Translations under genes and position numbers: made by a program
Origin: Pollutiaquabacter aromativorans
GTDB lineage: Bacteria; Bacteroidota; Bacteroidia; AKYH767-A; 2013-40CM-41-45
Direction: 5' to 3'
DNA: 64,000 nucleotides
NCBI GenBank assembly: GCA_049177215.1
Contig: CP185379.1
Coordinates: 2,046,001 to 2,110,000, forward strand
The notes under the pieces: generated by a model
Told to the model about the DNA's origin: nothing
What the model saw: only the letters and a program-made list of their open reading frames with translations
Database searches by the model: none
Shown: positions 43,438-52,941 of the stretch, one piece after another
Numbering within the stretch: the stretch's first letter is position 1
Layout: the number at the start of each line of letters is the position of its first letter

Positions 43438-45543
43438 TCAACTGATCCGGCCCCAGTTGCCCGATCGCTTGCGGATGGCGTCGAGCTGCCGGTGCACGAC
43501 CGCGTGCTCCGGTTTTTCCAGGTGCGGGTCCTGCTCGAGCAATTTGACGGCCGCCTCCCGGGCAGTCTGCAGGATCTGTTGGTCCTTCGCGAGGTCGGCG
43601 AGCTTGAGGTCCACGATGCCGCTCTGCCGGGTGCCTTCCGCGTCGCCCGGACCGCGCAACTGCAGGTCCGTTTCGGCGATCCGGAAACCGTCGTTGGTCT
43701 CGACCATGGTCTTGAGCCGCAGGCGCGCGTCGTTGCCCAGCTTGGGGCCGGTCATCAGGATGCAGTACGACTGATCGGCCCCGCGTCCGACCCGGCCGCG
43801 CAACTGGTGCAACTGCGAAAGGCCGAACCGCTCGGCGTTCTCGATGACCATCACCGAAGCGTTGGGCACGTTGACGCCGACCTCGATCACCGTCGTGGCG
43901 ACCATGATGTGGGTCTCGCCTTTCACGAAGCGCTGCATCTCGAAATCCTTGTCGGCGTTCTTCTGCTTGCCGTGTACGATGGACACGCGGTACTGCGGCG
44001 CGGGGAAGTCCCGGCAGATGGCGTTATAGCCGTCCTCCAGGTTCTTCATATCCGACTTTTCCGATTCCTTGATCAGCGGATAGACGATGTACACCTGTCG
44101 CCCGAGCGCGATCTCCTTTTTCAAAAAGTTCCAGACCTGCAGGCGGTGCGCGTCGGTGCGGTGAACGGTGCTGATGGGTTTTCGTCCGGGCGGCAGTTCG
44201 TCGATCACGGAGACGTCGAGGTCGCCGTAGTAGGTCATCGCCAGCGTGCGCGGGATCGGCGTGGCGGTCATGACCAGGATGTGCGGGGGCGTGTCGCTCT
44301 TGGCCCAGAGGCGGGCGCGTTGTTCCACACCGAAGCGGTGCTGTTCGTCGATGACCACGAAGCCCAGCGCCTTGAACTGCACCGGGTCTTCGATCAGGGC
44401 GTGCGTACCGATCAGGATCTTGATGCTGCCGTCCTGCAGGCCTTCGTGGATCTTCCTCCGCGCGGCCGTCTTGGTGGAGCCGGTCAGCAAGGCTACGGGC
44501 ACATCGAGTTCGCCGAGCATCTTGCTGATCGTCTCGGCATGCTGGTTGGCCAGGATCTCCGTCGGCGCCATGAGGCAGGCCTGGAAGCCGTTGTCGATCG
44601 CCAGCAGCATCGACATGAGGGCGACCACCGTCTTGCCCGAGCCGACATCGCCTTGCAGCAGGCGGTTCATCTGCTTGCCGCTGCCGCAGTCGGTGCGGAT
44701 CTCCTTGATGACGCGCTTTTGCGCGTTGGTCAGCGGGAACGGCAGGCATTCCTTGAAGAAGCGGTTGAAATAGTCGCCGACCGTGGAGAAGACGCGACCG
44801 CGGAATTTCTCGAGCCGGGCCTGCTTCATGCTGAGCAGGCGGAGCTGGATATAAAACAGCTCTTCGAACTTGAGCCGGAACTCGGCCTTCTTTTGCGCCT
44901 CCGGTGAATCGGGAAAGTGGATCGCGGCAAAGGCGTCGCGGCGGTTCATCAGCCGAAGCGACTGCACCGAATTATCCGGAAGCGTCTCGGAAAACCGGGG
45001 CGGCAGTTGGATCTGCAATTGCTTCTGCAGCCGCAGGATGCCGCGGCTGTCGAGGCCTCGGGTCTTGAGCTTTTCGGTCGTGGCGTAGATGGCCTGCAGG
45101 CTGCTGGCGAGGGCGGGGTTGACTTCGGCGGCAAGTTCCAGCTCGGGATGCACGACGCTGATCGCGCCGTTCCATTCACTCGGTTTTCCGAAGAGGATGT
45201 ACTCCTGGTTCAGTTGCAGCGTCGATTGGAGCCACTTCAATCCCTGAAACCAGCGGAGCTCAATGCTGCCGGTGCCATCGTCGAAGCGGCCGGCCATGAA
45301 CTTCTTGCGCTTATCGCCTTTCACGACGAGCGAGACGATCCTGCCCCGTACCTGGATGTAGGGCAGGTCGGCGTTCAGCTCGCGGATCGAATAGAACCGC
45401 GTGCGGTCGACATACCGGAACGGGAAATGGAAGAGCAGGTCGCCGAAGGTGAAAATCCCCAATTCCTTCTTGAGCAGGTCGCCGCGTTGCGGCCCCACGC
45501 CTTTGAGGTATTCGATGGGTTGTGAGAAGAAATCCTGCACCAC
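43438..45543 (-). CDS. recG: ATP-dependent DNA helicase RecG
   Basis: A branch-migration helicase of about 701 residues that remodels stalled forks and Holliday junctions. The N-terminal wedge/OB region starts PIEYLKGVGPQRGDLLKKELGIFTFGDLLFHFPFRY. Superfamily 2 motifs follow: I LLQGDVGSGKTVVALM, Ia MAPTEILANQHA, II IDEQHRFG, III TATPIPRT, V VATTVIEVGVNVPNAS and VI QLHQLRGRVGRG. No ATG is present at the start; TTG (45549) or GTG (45543 or 45540) must be used. A TACCTTTG motif covers 45547-45554, which argues for one of the GTG codons and a leaderless or nearly leaderless message. It diverges from the rhomboid gene. Confidence 0.95.
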   Translation of the reverse strand: MVQDFFSQPIEYLKGVGPQRGDLLKKELGIFTFGDLLFHFPFRYVDRTRFYSIRELNADLPYIQVRGRIVSLVVKGDKRKKFMAGRFDDGTGSIELRWFQGLKWLQSTLQLNQEYILFGKPSEWNGAISVVHPELELAAEVNPALASSLQAIYATTEKLKTRGLDSRGILRLQKQLQIQLPPRFSETLPDNSVQSLRLMNRRDAFAAIHFPDSPEAQKKAEFRLKFEELFYIQLRLLSMKQARLEKFRGRVFSTVGDYFNRFFKECLPFPLTNAQKRVIKEIRTDCGSGKQMNRLLQGDVGSGKTVVALMSMLLAIDNGFQACLMAPTEILANQHAETISKMLGELDVPVALLTGSTKTAARRKIHEGLQDGSIKILIGTHALIEDPVQFKALGFVVIDEQHRFGVEQRARLWAKSDTPPHILVMTATPIPRTLAMTYYGDLDVSVIDELPPGRKPISTVHRTDAHRLQVWNFLKKEIALGRQVYIVYPLIKESEKSDMKNLEDGYNAICRDFPAPQYRVSIVHGKQKNADKDFEMQRFVKGETHIMVATTVIEVGVNVPNASVMVIENAERFGLSQLHQLRGRVGRGADQSYCILMTGPKLGNDARLRLKTMVETNDGFRIAETDLQLRGPGDAEGTRQSGIVDLKLADLAKDQQILQTAREAAVKLLEQDPHLEKPEHAVVHRQLDAIRKRSGNWGRIS

Positions 45544-45615
45544 GGACAAAGGTAATCCGCGGAAACGCTACGACACATCCAATGCATGCGGAGTTTTATC
45601 GGTACTTTTGAGGAA

Positions 45616-46389
45616 ATGATGCCGGAGCAATTACCGAACGGTGACGGGATTTTTCCGATGCCGGGTCCTCCGCCTCCCCCCGTCCGGAGCGAGGTGAACT
45701 GGAAGCAGGCCGTTGCTCCTCCCCTGGTGTTTGTTGTCGTACTCTGGATCATCGAGCTGATCACCGACCTCCGGTGGATCAGCCGTCCGGTCGAATGGGG
45801 CATCCTTCCGCGCAGCGTCGAAGGGCTGGTCGGGATCCTGACCGCTCCGTTCATCCATGCCGATACCGATCACTTGCTCGCCAACACCCTGCCCTTGCTG
45901 GTGGTCGGCACGGGCTTGTTCTACTTTTACCGTGAACTGGCGTTCCGGGTGATCGCGCTGGTTTGGACGTTCTCCGGCGCCTGGGTGTGGATGATTGCCC
46001 GGGGCGAATACCACATCGGCGCGAGCGGACTCATTTACGGTTTTGTAACCTTCCTGTTCCTCAGCGGCGTGTTGCGGCGCGACACCCGGTTGATGGCGAT
46101 CTCTCTGCTGGTCGTCTTCCTCTACGGCAGCATGGTGTGGGGCATCCTGCCGATCGACCAGCGCATTTCCTGGGAGTCGCACCTGCTTGGCTCGGTGGCC
46201 GGCATCATCGCCGCGCTGTACTTTCGGAAGGACGGTCCGCAAAAGCCCAAACCCCAATGGCAACTGGACGAAGAACAGGGCTTGACACCGGAAGCCGAGG
46301 CGGAACAAGTTGCAGCGGAACAGCAACCTGATCGCCCTACTTTCCGTTACGACTACCGCCCGTCCGATGAGACGGAGGAACGGGATTAA
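45616..46389 (+). CDS. Rhomboid-family intramembrane serine protease
   Basis: About 257 residues from the ATG at 45616; an ATG at 45586 is also possible. A Pro-rich N-terminus (GIFPMPGPPPPP) precedes six hydrophobic helices. The catalytic dyad is visible: Ser in HIGASGLIYGF (about S137) and His in SWESHLLGSVAG (about H188). The upstream oxyanion His/Asn lie in HADTDHLLANTLPLLVVG. The cytoplasmic tail is long and charged (about 200-257). Rhomboids cleave membrane proteins within the bilayer; the substrate is unknown. A TACTTTTG motif sits at 45603-45610, directly before the chosen start. Confidence 0.88.
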   Translation: MMPEQLPNGDGIFPMPGPPPPPVRSEVNWKQAVAPPLVFVVVLWIIELITDLRWISRPVEWGILPRSVEGLVGILTAPFIHADTDHLLANTLPLLVVGTGLFYFYRELAFRVIALVWTFSGAWVWMIARGEYHIGASGLIYGFVTFLFLSGVLRRDTRLMAISLLVVFLYGSMVWGILPIDQRISWESHLLGSVAGIIAALYFRKDGPQKPKPQWQLDEEQGLTPEAEAEQVAAEQQPDRPTFRYDYRPSDETEERD

Positions 46390-46473
46390 ATCCCTCTGAA
46401 AATCCGGGGTTATCAACACACTTTTTGTCGAAAGATTGCACCTGTTTTAACCCGGCCTCCGAACGGTGCGGGG

Positions 46474-46481
46474 TACCTTTA
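46474..46481 (+). promoter_or_regulatory. Possible -7 element of large T9SS gene
   Basis: TACCTTTA differs from TAnnTTTG only at the last base and lies about 50 bp before the ATG at 46531. No ideal -33 TTG is seen. Confidence 0.4.
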
Positions 46482-46530
46482 CCCGGTTAGCTCACAAGAA
46501 TCAAATTTCAACCCTACAATAATCCAATCC

Positions 46531-49500
46531 ATGAGACAAAACTTGACAAGGATTTCAGCCTTCCTGCTGTTGCTCCTGACGGTGTTCGCATCATCGCAGC
46601 GGGCATCCGCGCAAGGTGACGCGGGCGTGATCGACATCACAGCGCCCTCAGCCAGCCTTTGCGCGGGAGCGAATGATGTGAAAGCCGTCGTGACGAACTA
46701 CGGCGCCGGACCGATCACCCTGATGACGATCGGCTGGAGTGTGAATGGCGTTGCGCAGACTCCGTTCAACTACACCAACACCCTGCTGCCGGGCGACAAC
46801 GACACGGTCACCGTAGGCTCGTTCAACTTCCCCGGAGGCTCGACCTTCACGATCGAAGCCTTCACGGCCGATCCGAACGGCTTGCCGGACACCGACGCCT
46901 CGAACGACTCCTTGTCGAAGAGCGGCTTCACCTCCGCCCTCTCGGGAACCTACACCATCGGTGGTACGACTCCCGACTTCGCACGCTTCACCGACGCGGT
47001 GACGGCGCTGACGACTTACGGCGTTTGCGGCCCGGTGACGTTCAACATCCGTCCGGGTGTGGACACGATGCAGACCGTGATTCCGGAAATCGCCGGTGCT
47101 GACTCGACGAACAACATCCGCTTCCAGAGCGAATCGGGCGACAGCTCCTCCGTGGTACTGACCTACCCGACGCAGCCGTCCTTCACCCCGACCAACTACC
47201 TGATCCAACTGGATGGCGCTGACTACCTGACCTTCCACCAGCTCACCCTGGAGCGCACCGGCATCGAGCCGTATGGTCGCATCCTCGAATTCCGCAACAC
47301 CGCTACGCACATCACGGTCTCGAACTGTCACCTGATCGGTTCGACCACCACGGCGGTAACGAATTCACTCGCGGCGCTTGTTTACTCCTCGGCAGGAACT
47401 TCCTCCAACGACTCCTCGAACGTCTTTACCAACAGCCGCTTCGAGCGAGGCACGCTGGGTATTTACATGAACGGTATCAATACCCTTCAGCTAGAGCAGG
47501 ACATCCACATCACGAACAACACCTTCGTTGACCAGTATTCAAAGGGCATCCAGATGAGCAACATCGGTGTCGCCATCATCCGCAACAACGACATCACCAC
47601 GAACTCGACCTACAGCGGTTATGCCGGTATGTACCTCGATCGTTGCCAGCGCAACCACGTGATCTCGCACAACACGATCATCGGTGTTCCCGGCACCGGT
47701 CTTTACATGATCGACTGTACCGGTCTGGCCGGCATCCGCGGCATCATCGCCAACAACTTCATCACCGTGACCGACTCGGCCGGTATCTCGATGATCAACG
47801 GCGACTATCAGGACATCGTGTACAACTCCGTACTCGTGACCGGCCCGATCAGCTCCTATTCGGCCATCTTCATGCGCGGCTCGGGCCTGGGCAAGACCGT
47901 TAAGAACAACATCTTCGCCAACATCGGCAGCGGTTATGCTTATGTCGTGACCGACTCTGCCGTCTTCGGCATCGAAGCTTCCGACTACAACGACCTTTAC
48001 TCGAACGGCACCAACGTCGGTAACTACGACGGCACCATCGCCGCCGATCTGGCTGCCTGGGTTGCGGCTTCCTCGAAAGACTCCAACTCCGTGAGCGGCG
48101 ATCCACGCTTCATCTCGAACTCCGATCTGCACGCAACGGCTGGTATCTGCGACAACGCCGGTCAGCCCCGCGCCAACGTCACCGACGACATCGACGGGGA
48201 GACCCGCAGCCTGACTACCCCGGATATCGGCGCCGACGAATTCGTGGCCGTGCGCCGTGACCTGGGCGCGGTAGCCTTAGTAGCTCCTGCCAATGGCGAT
48301 TGCGGTTCTTCGAACGCGGTCATTACGGTATTGGTCACTAACTACGGCGACATCGCCGAAAGCAACTTTGACGTTACCACCGACCTCTCCGGCGGCGGCA
48401 GCGGTTCCCTGACCGAGACCTTCACCGGCACACTGAATGCCGGCGATACCGACACCCTCTTCTACACCGGTACCCTCAACACCTCCGCCGGTGGCGCGAT
48501 GACCTTTACCATCTCGACCAACCTTTCGGGCGATGACGACACCAGTAACGATACAGTAGTGGTGAACATCACCCTGAACGCGGAACCGGCTGCACCTACG
48601 GCGACCGGCGACAGCATCTGCGCCGGCGAGACCGCCAGCCTGACCGCTACCGGAACCGGCACCCTGAACTGGTACGACGCAGTAACCGGCGGCACCCTGC
48701 TGGGAACCGGAAGCCCCTTCGCGGTCACGCCTTCCGCTACCACTACGTACTATGTGAGTGATAGCGACGGCACTTGCGAAAGCTCCCGCACCGCTGCTAC
48801 GGTTACGGTACTCCCGGCACCGAGCGTAACCCTGGGCAATGACACTTCCATCATCGATGGCGACACCTTTACCTTCGATGCCGGCCCCGGCTTCTTCTCC
48901 TACCAGTGGAACACCGGAGCAACAACCCAGACCATCACGGTAGGCACCGAGGGCTGCTATACCGTCACCGTCACCAATACTTCCGGTTGTACCGCTTCGG
49001 ATGAGGTTTGTCTGGACGTGGTATTCCCGACCGATGTGGCCATTACTTCCATCATCTCCCCGGCTGACGGCGATTGCGAAAACGCCAGCGCCAACGTGGA
49101 GATCGAAGTATCCAACCTCGGCACCAACGACGTTTCGAACGTTGACGTGACGGTCGATATCACCGGATTCGCATCGGGAACCTTCACGGCCAACATCGCC
49201 GGACCGATCGTTGCCGGCACCTCGCAAACCATCGTGCTGGGTACCATCAACACCCTTGGCGGTGGCACGTTGGACATCACGGCCTACCACAGCTTCAATG
49301 CCGACCAGGACGCCAGCAATGATACCCTGCGCGCTTCGAACGATATCGTGGTGGTTCCTCCTCCCCCGACCGGTCTCGGCGGCTCGCGCTGCGGTCCTGG
49401 CCCGATCGTGATTACCGCGATCGCTTCCGATACGGTTTACTGGTACGATGCTCCGACCGGCGGTAATCTGTTGTTTGTCGGCAACACCTTCAGCATTCCG

Positions 49501-50064
49501 TTCCTCTCCGCTACCACGACCTACTATGCACAGACCGGCAATGTTTGTCCGAGCCAGTCGCGTACGCCGGTAATCGCCACGATCACCCCGCTTCCGCTGG
49601 TCGACCTCGGCCCGGATGTAATTGCCAACGACAGCACCATCCTCGACGCGGGTGCAGGCTTCGTCATTTACTCCTGGAGCACGAGCGAAACGACTCAGAC
49701 CATCACGGTCTACAGCACGGGTCAGTATATCGTGACCGTACAGGACAATAACGGTTGCTTCAACTCCGACACGATCGAAGTCACGATCTTCACCGGTATC
49801 GAAGCCACCGCCTACCGTGGCGTACAGTTGTTCCCGAACCCTGCTGCCGACCGCATCACGCTCGACGGCATGACGGGCAACGACAACGATCTGACGGTGC
49901 GCTTCCTCGATATCCGCGGACAAGTGGTGCGTACCGATCGCTTCCGCAATGCTTCCAACCGCATCAGCCGCACCTACGACATTGAAACGCTCGCTCCGGG
50001 TGTTTACTTCGTCGAAATGTCGGGCGATTCCGGTCGTCGCGTATTCCGCCTGATCGTGGAATAA
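46531..50064 (+). CDS. Large multidomain T9SS cargo: beta-helix, CARDB and Ig-like domains
   Basis: A surface protein of 1177 residues. The signal peptide (ISAFLLLLLTVFASSQRASAQ) is followed by a CARDB-like fold starting DAGVIDITAPSASLCAGANDVKAVVTNYG. Residues about 145-560 form a right-handed parallel beta-helix (repeated short strands such as HITNNTFVDQYSKGIQMSN, IRNNDITTNSTYSG, VKNNIFANIG). Two further CARDB-like domains start near 580 and 830 (APANGDCGSSNAVITVLVTNYG; SPADGDCENASANVEIEVSNLG), each followed by Ig-like repeats with WYDAVTGG/WYDAPTGG motifs. The end is a type A sorting domain (LFPNPAADRITLDG...GVYFVEMSGDSGRRVFRLIVE). The duplicated CARDB+Ig pair shows internal repetition. Possible roles are glycan binding or adhesion; no catalytic site is recognised. 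Confidence 0.92.
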   Translation: MRQNLTRISAFLLLLLTVFASSQRASAQGDAGVIDITAPSASLCAGANDVKAVVTNYGAGPITLMTIGWSVNGVAQTPFNYTNTLLPGDNDTVTVGSFNFPGGSTFTIEAFTADPNGLPDTDASNDSLSKSGFTSALSGTYTIGGTTPDFARFTDAVTALTTYGVCGPVTFNIRPGVDTMQTVIPEIAGADSTNNIRFQSESGDSSSVVLTYPTQPSFTPTNYLIQLDGADYLTFHQLTLERTGIEPYGRILEFRNTATHITVSNCHLIGSTTTAVTNSLAALVYSSAGTSSNDSSNVFTNSRFERGTLGIYMNGINTLQLEQDIHITNNTFVDQYSKGIQMSNIGVAIIRNNDITTNSTYSGYAGMYLDRCQRNHVISHNTIIGVPGTGLYMIDCTGLAGIRGIIANNFITVTDSAGISMINGDYQDIVYNSVLVTGPISSYSAIFMRGSGLGKTVKNNIFANIGSGYAYVVTDSAVFGIEASDYNDLYSNGTNVGNYDGTIAADLAAWVAASSKDSNSVSGDPRFISNSDLHATAGICDNAGQPRANVTDDIDGETRSLTTPDIGADEFVAVRRDLGAVALVAPANGDCGSSNAVITVLVTNYGDIAESNFDVTTDLSGGGSGSLTETFTGTLNAGDTDTLFYTGTLNTSAGGAMTFTISTNLSGDDDTSNDTVVVNITLNAEPAAPTATGDSICAGETASLTATGTGTLNWYDAVTGGTLLGTGSPFAVTPSATTTYYVSDSDGTCESSRTAATVTVLPAPSVTLGNDTSIIDGDTFTFDAGPGFFSYQWNTGATTQTITVGTEGCYTVTVTNTSGCTASDEVCLDVVFPTDVAITSIISPADGDCENASANVEIEVSNLGTNDVSNVDVTVDITGFASGTFTANIAGPIVAGTSQTIVLGTINTLGGGTLDITAYHSFNADQDASNDTLRASNDIVVVPPPPTGLGGSRCGPGPIVITAIASDTVYWYDAPTGGNLLFVGNTFSIPFLSATTTYYAQTGNVCPSQSRTPVIATITPLPLVDLGPDVIANDSTILDAGAGFVIYSWSTSETTQTITVYSTGQYIVTVQDNNGCFNSDTIEVTIFTGIEATAYRGVQLFPNPAADRITLDGMTGNDNDLTVRFLDIRGQVVRTDRFRNASNRISRTYDIETLAPGVYFVEMSGDSGRRVFRLIVE

Positions 50065-50090
50065 TCCAATAGCGATAAAGTATGTTAAAG

Positions 50091-50117
50091 AAGGCCCGTC
50101 CATTGGACGGGCCTTTT
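50091..50117 (+). terminator. Terminator of large T9SS gene
   Basis: AAGGCCCGTCC and GGACGGGCCTT form an 11-bp stem around ATT, followed by TTTAC, 26 bp after the stop codon. A TACTTTTA motif for the next gene follows at once (50118-50125). Confidence 0.85.
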
Positions 50118-50140
50118 ACTTTTACGGAAAATCCTCTGCC

Positions 50141-51541
50141 ATGAAACATCTTCTCCTCTGCCTGCTGCTCGTTGCAAGCGTTCTGCCCGCCCGATCACAA
50201 TGGATCGGCGCGGTGGAAGACACCATCACCCATAACGCCCTGCGCGAAGAGACGCGTCGACAATCGCTCGCCATCGACGACAACAACACGATTCATCTAC
50301 TATACGTACGCGACACAGGCGGCGCCTGGGAACTGGTCTATCACAAACGTCCCAATAACAGTGCCTGGGGACCGGAAGAATCGGTCACCACCGCTACGGT
50401 TGCTAACGCAGCCTTGGCGGTGGACCGCGCAAGTGGTCATGCCTATGCCGTATGGGAACAACCAGGAATTACGGGTACCGATATCCTGTTGGGAGAAGAA
50501 ACGGGCGGTGTTTGGTCCAACCAACCGGTGACTTTTGGCCTGCATCAGAACATGGATCCAGCCATCTCCGTGGATGGACAGGGTAAGGTGCATGTTGCCT
50601 GGGTCCGGCAAGATTCAAACGGCGACTATTACATTGCTTATGCCACAAACCGAAGCGGCTTTTGGGAAGAATCGATCCTCAGCGCCAGTACACTCGGACC
50701 GTTCGGCAGTGGCGCAACGCCCGCCATCGTTGCCGATCAGATCGGTCGGGTACACATCGCGTACCGGGGAGGAAACTTCGGCACCTACCGCATCCATGTG
50801 GCCTATAATACCGCCCCGGGCGACACCAACTGGCAGTACCGTATCCTCACCACACCGAACGCCGAGGACCTGAGTTGCAGCCTGGCGATCGACCGCGATA
50901 CGACCATTCACCTGTTGTCAAGCGGCAACGACGGCTTCGGGTTCCCAACGCATGCACATTATATGACCAAGGCTGCCGGTGCACCCAGTTTCAATCCGGC
51001 AACTCCGGTAGCGACCGGCTTCAGTGCCGGGGTTGGCGATTTGTTTGTGACCCCGACCGGTGACGCGCATGCGGTGCTCGACGAGATCTCCGGCAACATC
51101 TACACCGGCAATGTACTCTACGCCAATGCCGCAGGAGGCTGGAATGCCTCCTATCTTCTGCAGAACGCCGGCAACTATGGCTGCAACCTCGTGCTTGATG
51201 AACAAGGATTCGGGTACTGTGCCGTGTACGCGGGCAATACCTTTAACGATCAGGAAATCGTGGTGTATGGACGAAACTTCGGTACCGGCATCAAGGATCC
51301 GGACGACCTCGGCACACGACTACAGGCCAGCCTGACTCACGGAGAGCTGAAAATCCGGTTGGAACAAGGCACCTTAAGCCGCGTCAGCCTCATCGGCCTG
51401 AATGGACAGCGAATTTTCACGGAGGACACAAGTCCAGACGCATCCTTTAGCAAATCACTCCCAGAGCTTGCAAGCGGGGTGTACATGATCGAAGTCCGGG
51501 TCGACAATCAGACTATCCGACGAAAACTGATCAACGAATAA
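50141..51541 (+). CDS. T9SS-exported beta-propeller-like protein
   Basis: A secreted protein of 466 residues with a signal peptide (MKHLLLCLLLVASVLPARSQ, cleaved before WIG). The body is made of sialidase/BNR-like propeller blades with alternating motifs such as LAIDDNNTIHLLYVRD, ISVDGQGKVHVAWVRQD, IVADQIGRVHIAYRGG and LAIDRDTTIHLLSSG. No sialidase catalytic Arg triad is evident, so this is structural similarity only. It ends in a type A sorting domain (LKIRLEQGTLSRVSLIGLNGQRIF, GVYMIEVRVDNQTIRRKLI). It follows another T9SS cargo gene but is separated from it by a terminator. Confidence 0.88.
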   Translation: MKHLLLCLLLVASVLPARSQWIGAVEDTITHNALREETRRQSLAIDDNNTIHLLYVRDTGGAWELVYHKRPNNSAWGPEESVTTATVANAALAVDRASGHAYAVWEQPGITGTDILLGEETGGVWSNQPVTFGLHQNMDPAISVDGQGKVHVAWVRQDSNGDYYIAYATNRSGFWEESILSASTLGPFGSGATPAIVADQIGRVHIAYRGGNFGTYRIHVAYNTAPGDTNWQYRILTTPNAEDLSCSLAIDRDTTIHLLSSGNDGFGFPTHAHYMTKAAGAPSFNPATPVATGFSAGVGDLFVTPTGDAHAVLDEISGNIYTGNVLYANAAGGWNASYLLQNAGNYGCNLVLDEQGFGYCAVYAGNTFNDQEIVVYGRNFGTGIKDPDDLGTRLQASLTHGELKIRLEQGTLSRVSLIGLNGQRIFTEDTSPDASFSKSLPELASGVYMIEVRVDNQTIRRKLINE

Positions 51542-51574
51542 AAAAAGAGCCGGTCAAATCGACCGGCTCTTTCG
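51541..51574. terminator. Bidirectional terminator between T9SS gene and pdhC
   Basis: GAGCCGGTC (51547-51555) pairs with GACCGGCTC (51561-51569), with an A-run on the left and TTTCGTTT on the right. It lies between convergent genes and can serve both. Confidence 0.85.
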
Positions 51575-51593
51575 TTTCAACGCGTGGGTTTGA

Positions 51594-52889
51594 TCAGATG
51601 GAGGCTTGTCCGAGCAGCACGACCGGATTCTCCATCAGGCCTTTGAACGTACGCAGGAAGTCGGAACCCGTAGCACCGTCGACTACACGGTGGTCACAAC
51701 TGAGAGTGACCTTCATGACATTGCCCGGAACGACCGCTCCGTTCTTGACAACCGGTACCTGACTGATACCGCCCACCGCCAGGATGCAGGCATCCGGGGG
51801 GTTGATGATGGCGGTAAACTCCTCGATGCCGAACATCCCGAGGTTGGAGATGGTAAAGGTGCTTCCTTCCCAATCCGCAGGCTGCAGTTTCTTCTCCTTG
51901 GCGCGTTGCGCGTAGGCTTTCACTTCCGTGTTGATCTGGCGGAGCGTCTTGCTGTCGGCAAAACGAACAACCGGTACCAGTAGGCCTTCCTCGACGGCAA
52001 CGGCAACACCGATATTCACATGATGATTGATCCGGATGGTATCGCCCAGCCAGGAAGAATTAACCTTCGGGTGCTGGCGCAAGGCCGCTGCGGCAGCCTT
52101 GATGACGAAATCGTTGAACGAAACCTTCGAGCCGGTCACCGCATTGATGCTCTCGCGTGCGGAGATCGCGGCATCCATGTCGATGGAAATCGTGAGATAG
52201 AAATGCGGGGCAGTGAACTTGCTTTCACCGAGACGACGTGCGATCGTCTTCCGCATTTGCGAAACAGCGATCTCTTCGAAACTTTCCTGTGTCAATGCTC
52301 CGACAGCGGCAGCGCCGCTGGCAACGAACGATCCCGGCTTGAACCAGTCGATGTCGCGCTTGACAATGCGGCCGTGTTCGCCGGATCCCTGCACCTGGGA
52401 AAGGTCGATTCCGCGCTCATTCGCCAGTCGCTTCGCAAGCGGAGAAACTTTCATGCGCTGGTCGCCATTCGAGCTTGCGGCAACAGGAGCAACCGGACGT
52501 GCCGGCTGCGGAGCAGGTGCGGGTGCCGGTGTGCTGACAGGAGCCGGTTTCGGCGCAGGAGCGGCGGCGGCAGGAGCAGCCGGTTGGGCTACCGGAGCCT
52601 TGACGACCGCTTTGGCCGCTTCGGCATCGAGCAGTGATTGGTATTCTTCGCCCGCTTTGCCCAGTACGGCAAGTACGCTATCGACCGGTGCGGCCTTCCC
52701 TTCGGAAACGCCCTGGTACAATAACACACCTTCCTGGTAAGACTCGAATTCCATCGTAGCCTTATCGGTCTCAATCTCGGCAACCACGTCGCCGGGTTTA
52801 ATGGAATCCCCTACTTTTTTAAGCCACTTGGCGACCACGCCTTCGGTCATCGTGTCGCTCATCTTGGGCATCCGTACGATCTCTGCCAT
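51594..52889 (-). CDS. pdhC: Pyruvate dehydrogenase E2, dihydrolipoyl acetyltransferase
   Basis: The E2 core, about 431 residues from the ATG at 52889 (MAEIVRMPKMSDTMTEG, the usual family start; an ATG at 52916 adds nine residues). One lipoyl domain carries the lipoyl-lysine in EIETDKATMEFES (about 35-47). A Pro/Ala linker (AAPAPKPAPVSTPAPAPAPQ) leads to the E1/E3-binding domain (VSPLAKRLANERGIDLSQVQGSGEHGRIVKRD). The catalytic domain ends with the active-site HRVVDG motif in LSCDHRVVDGATG. It transfers acetyl groups to CoA. It lies 52 bp after pdhA on the same strand; the E1-beta and E3 genes are not in the window. Confidence 0.95.
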   Translation of the reverse strand: MAEIVRMPKMSDTMTEGVVAKWLKKVGDSIKPGDVVAEIETDKATMEFESYQEGVLLYQGVSEGKAAPVDSVLAVLGKAGEEYQSLLDAEAAKAVVKAPVAQPAAPAAAAPAPKPAPVSTPAPAPAPQPARPVAPVAASSNGDQRMKVSPLAKRLANERGIDLSQVQGSGEHGRIVKRDIDWFKPGSFVASGAAAVGALTQESFEEIAVSQMRKTIARRLGESKFTAPHFYLTISIDMDAAISARESINAVTGSKVSFNDFVIKAAAAALRQHPKVNSSWLGDTIRINHHVNIGVAVAVEEGLLVPVVRFADSKTLRQINTEVKAYAQRAKEKKLQPADWEGSTFTISNLGMFGIEEFTAIINPPDACILAVGGISQVPVVKNGAVVPGNVMKVTLSCDHRVVDGATGSDFLRTFKGLMENPVVLLGQASI

Positions 52890-52941
52890 CGTTTGCTTTA
52901 GCTTGCTGGTGGTCATTCGTCAGTAACGAACGACACGTGAA

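Noticed and set aside
48277..50103. Minus-strand open frame of about 608 codons opposite the large T9SS gene
   Set aside because: Repetitive composition mirrors the Thr/Asp-rich sense protein; no family features.
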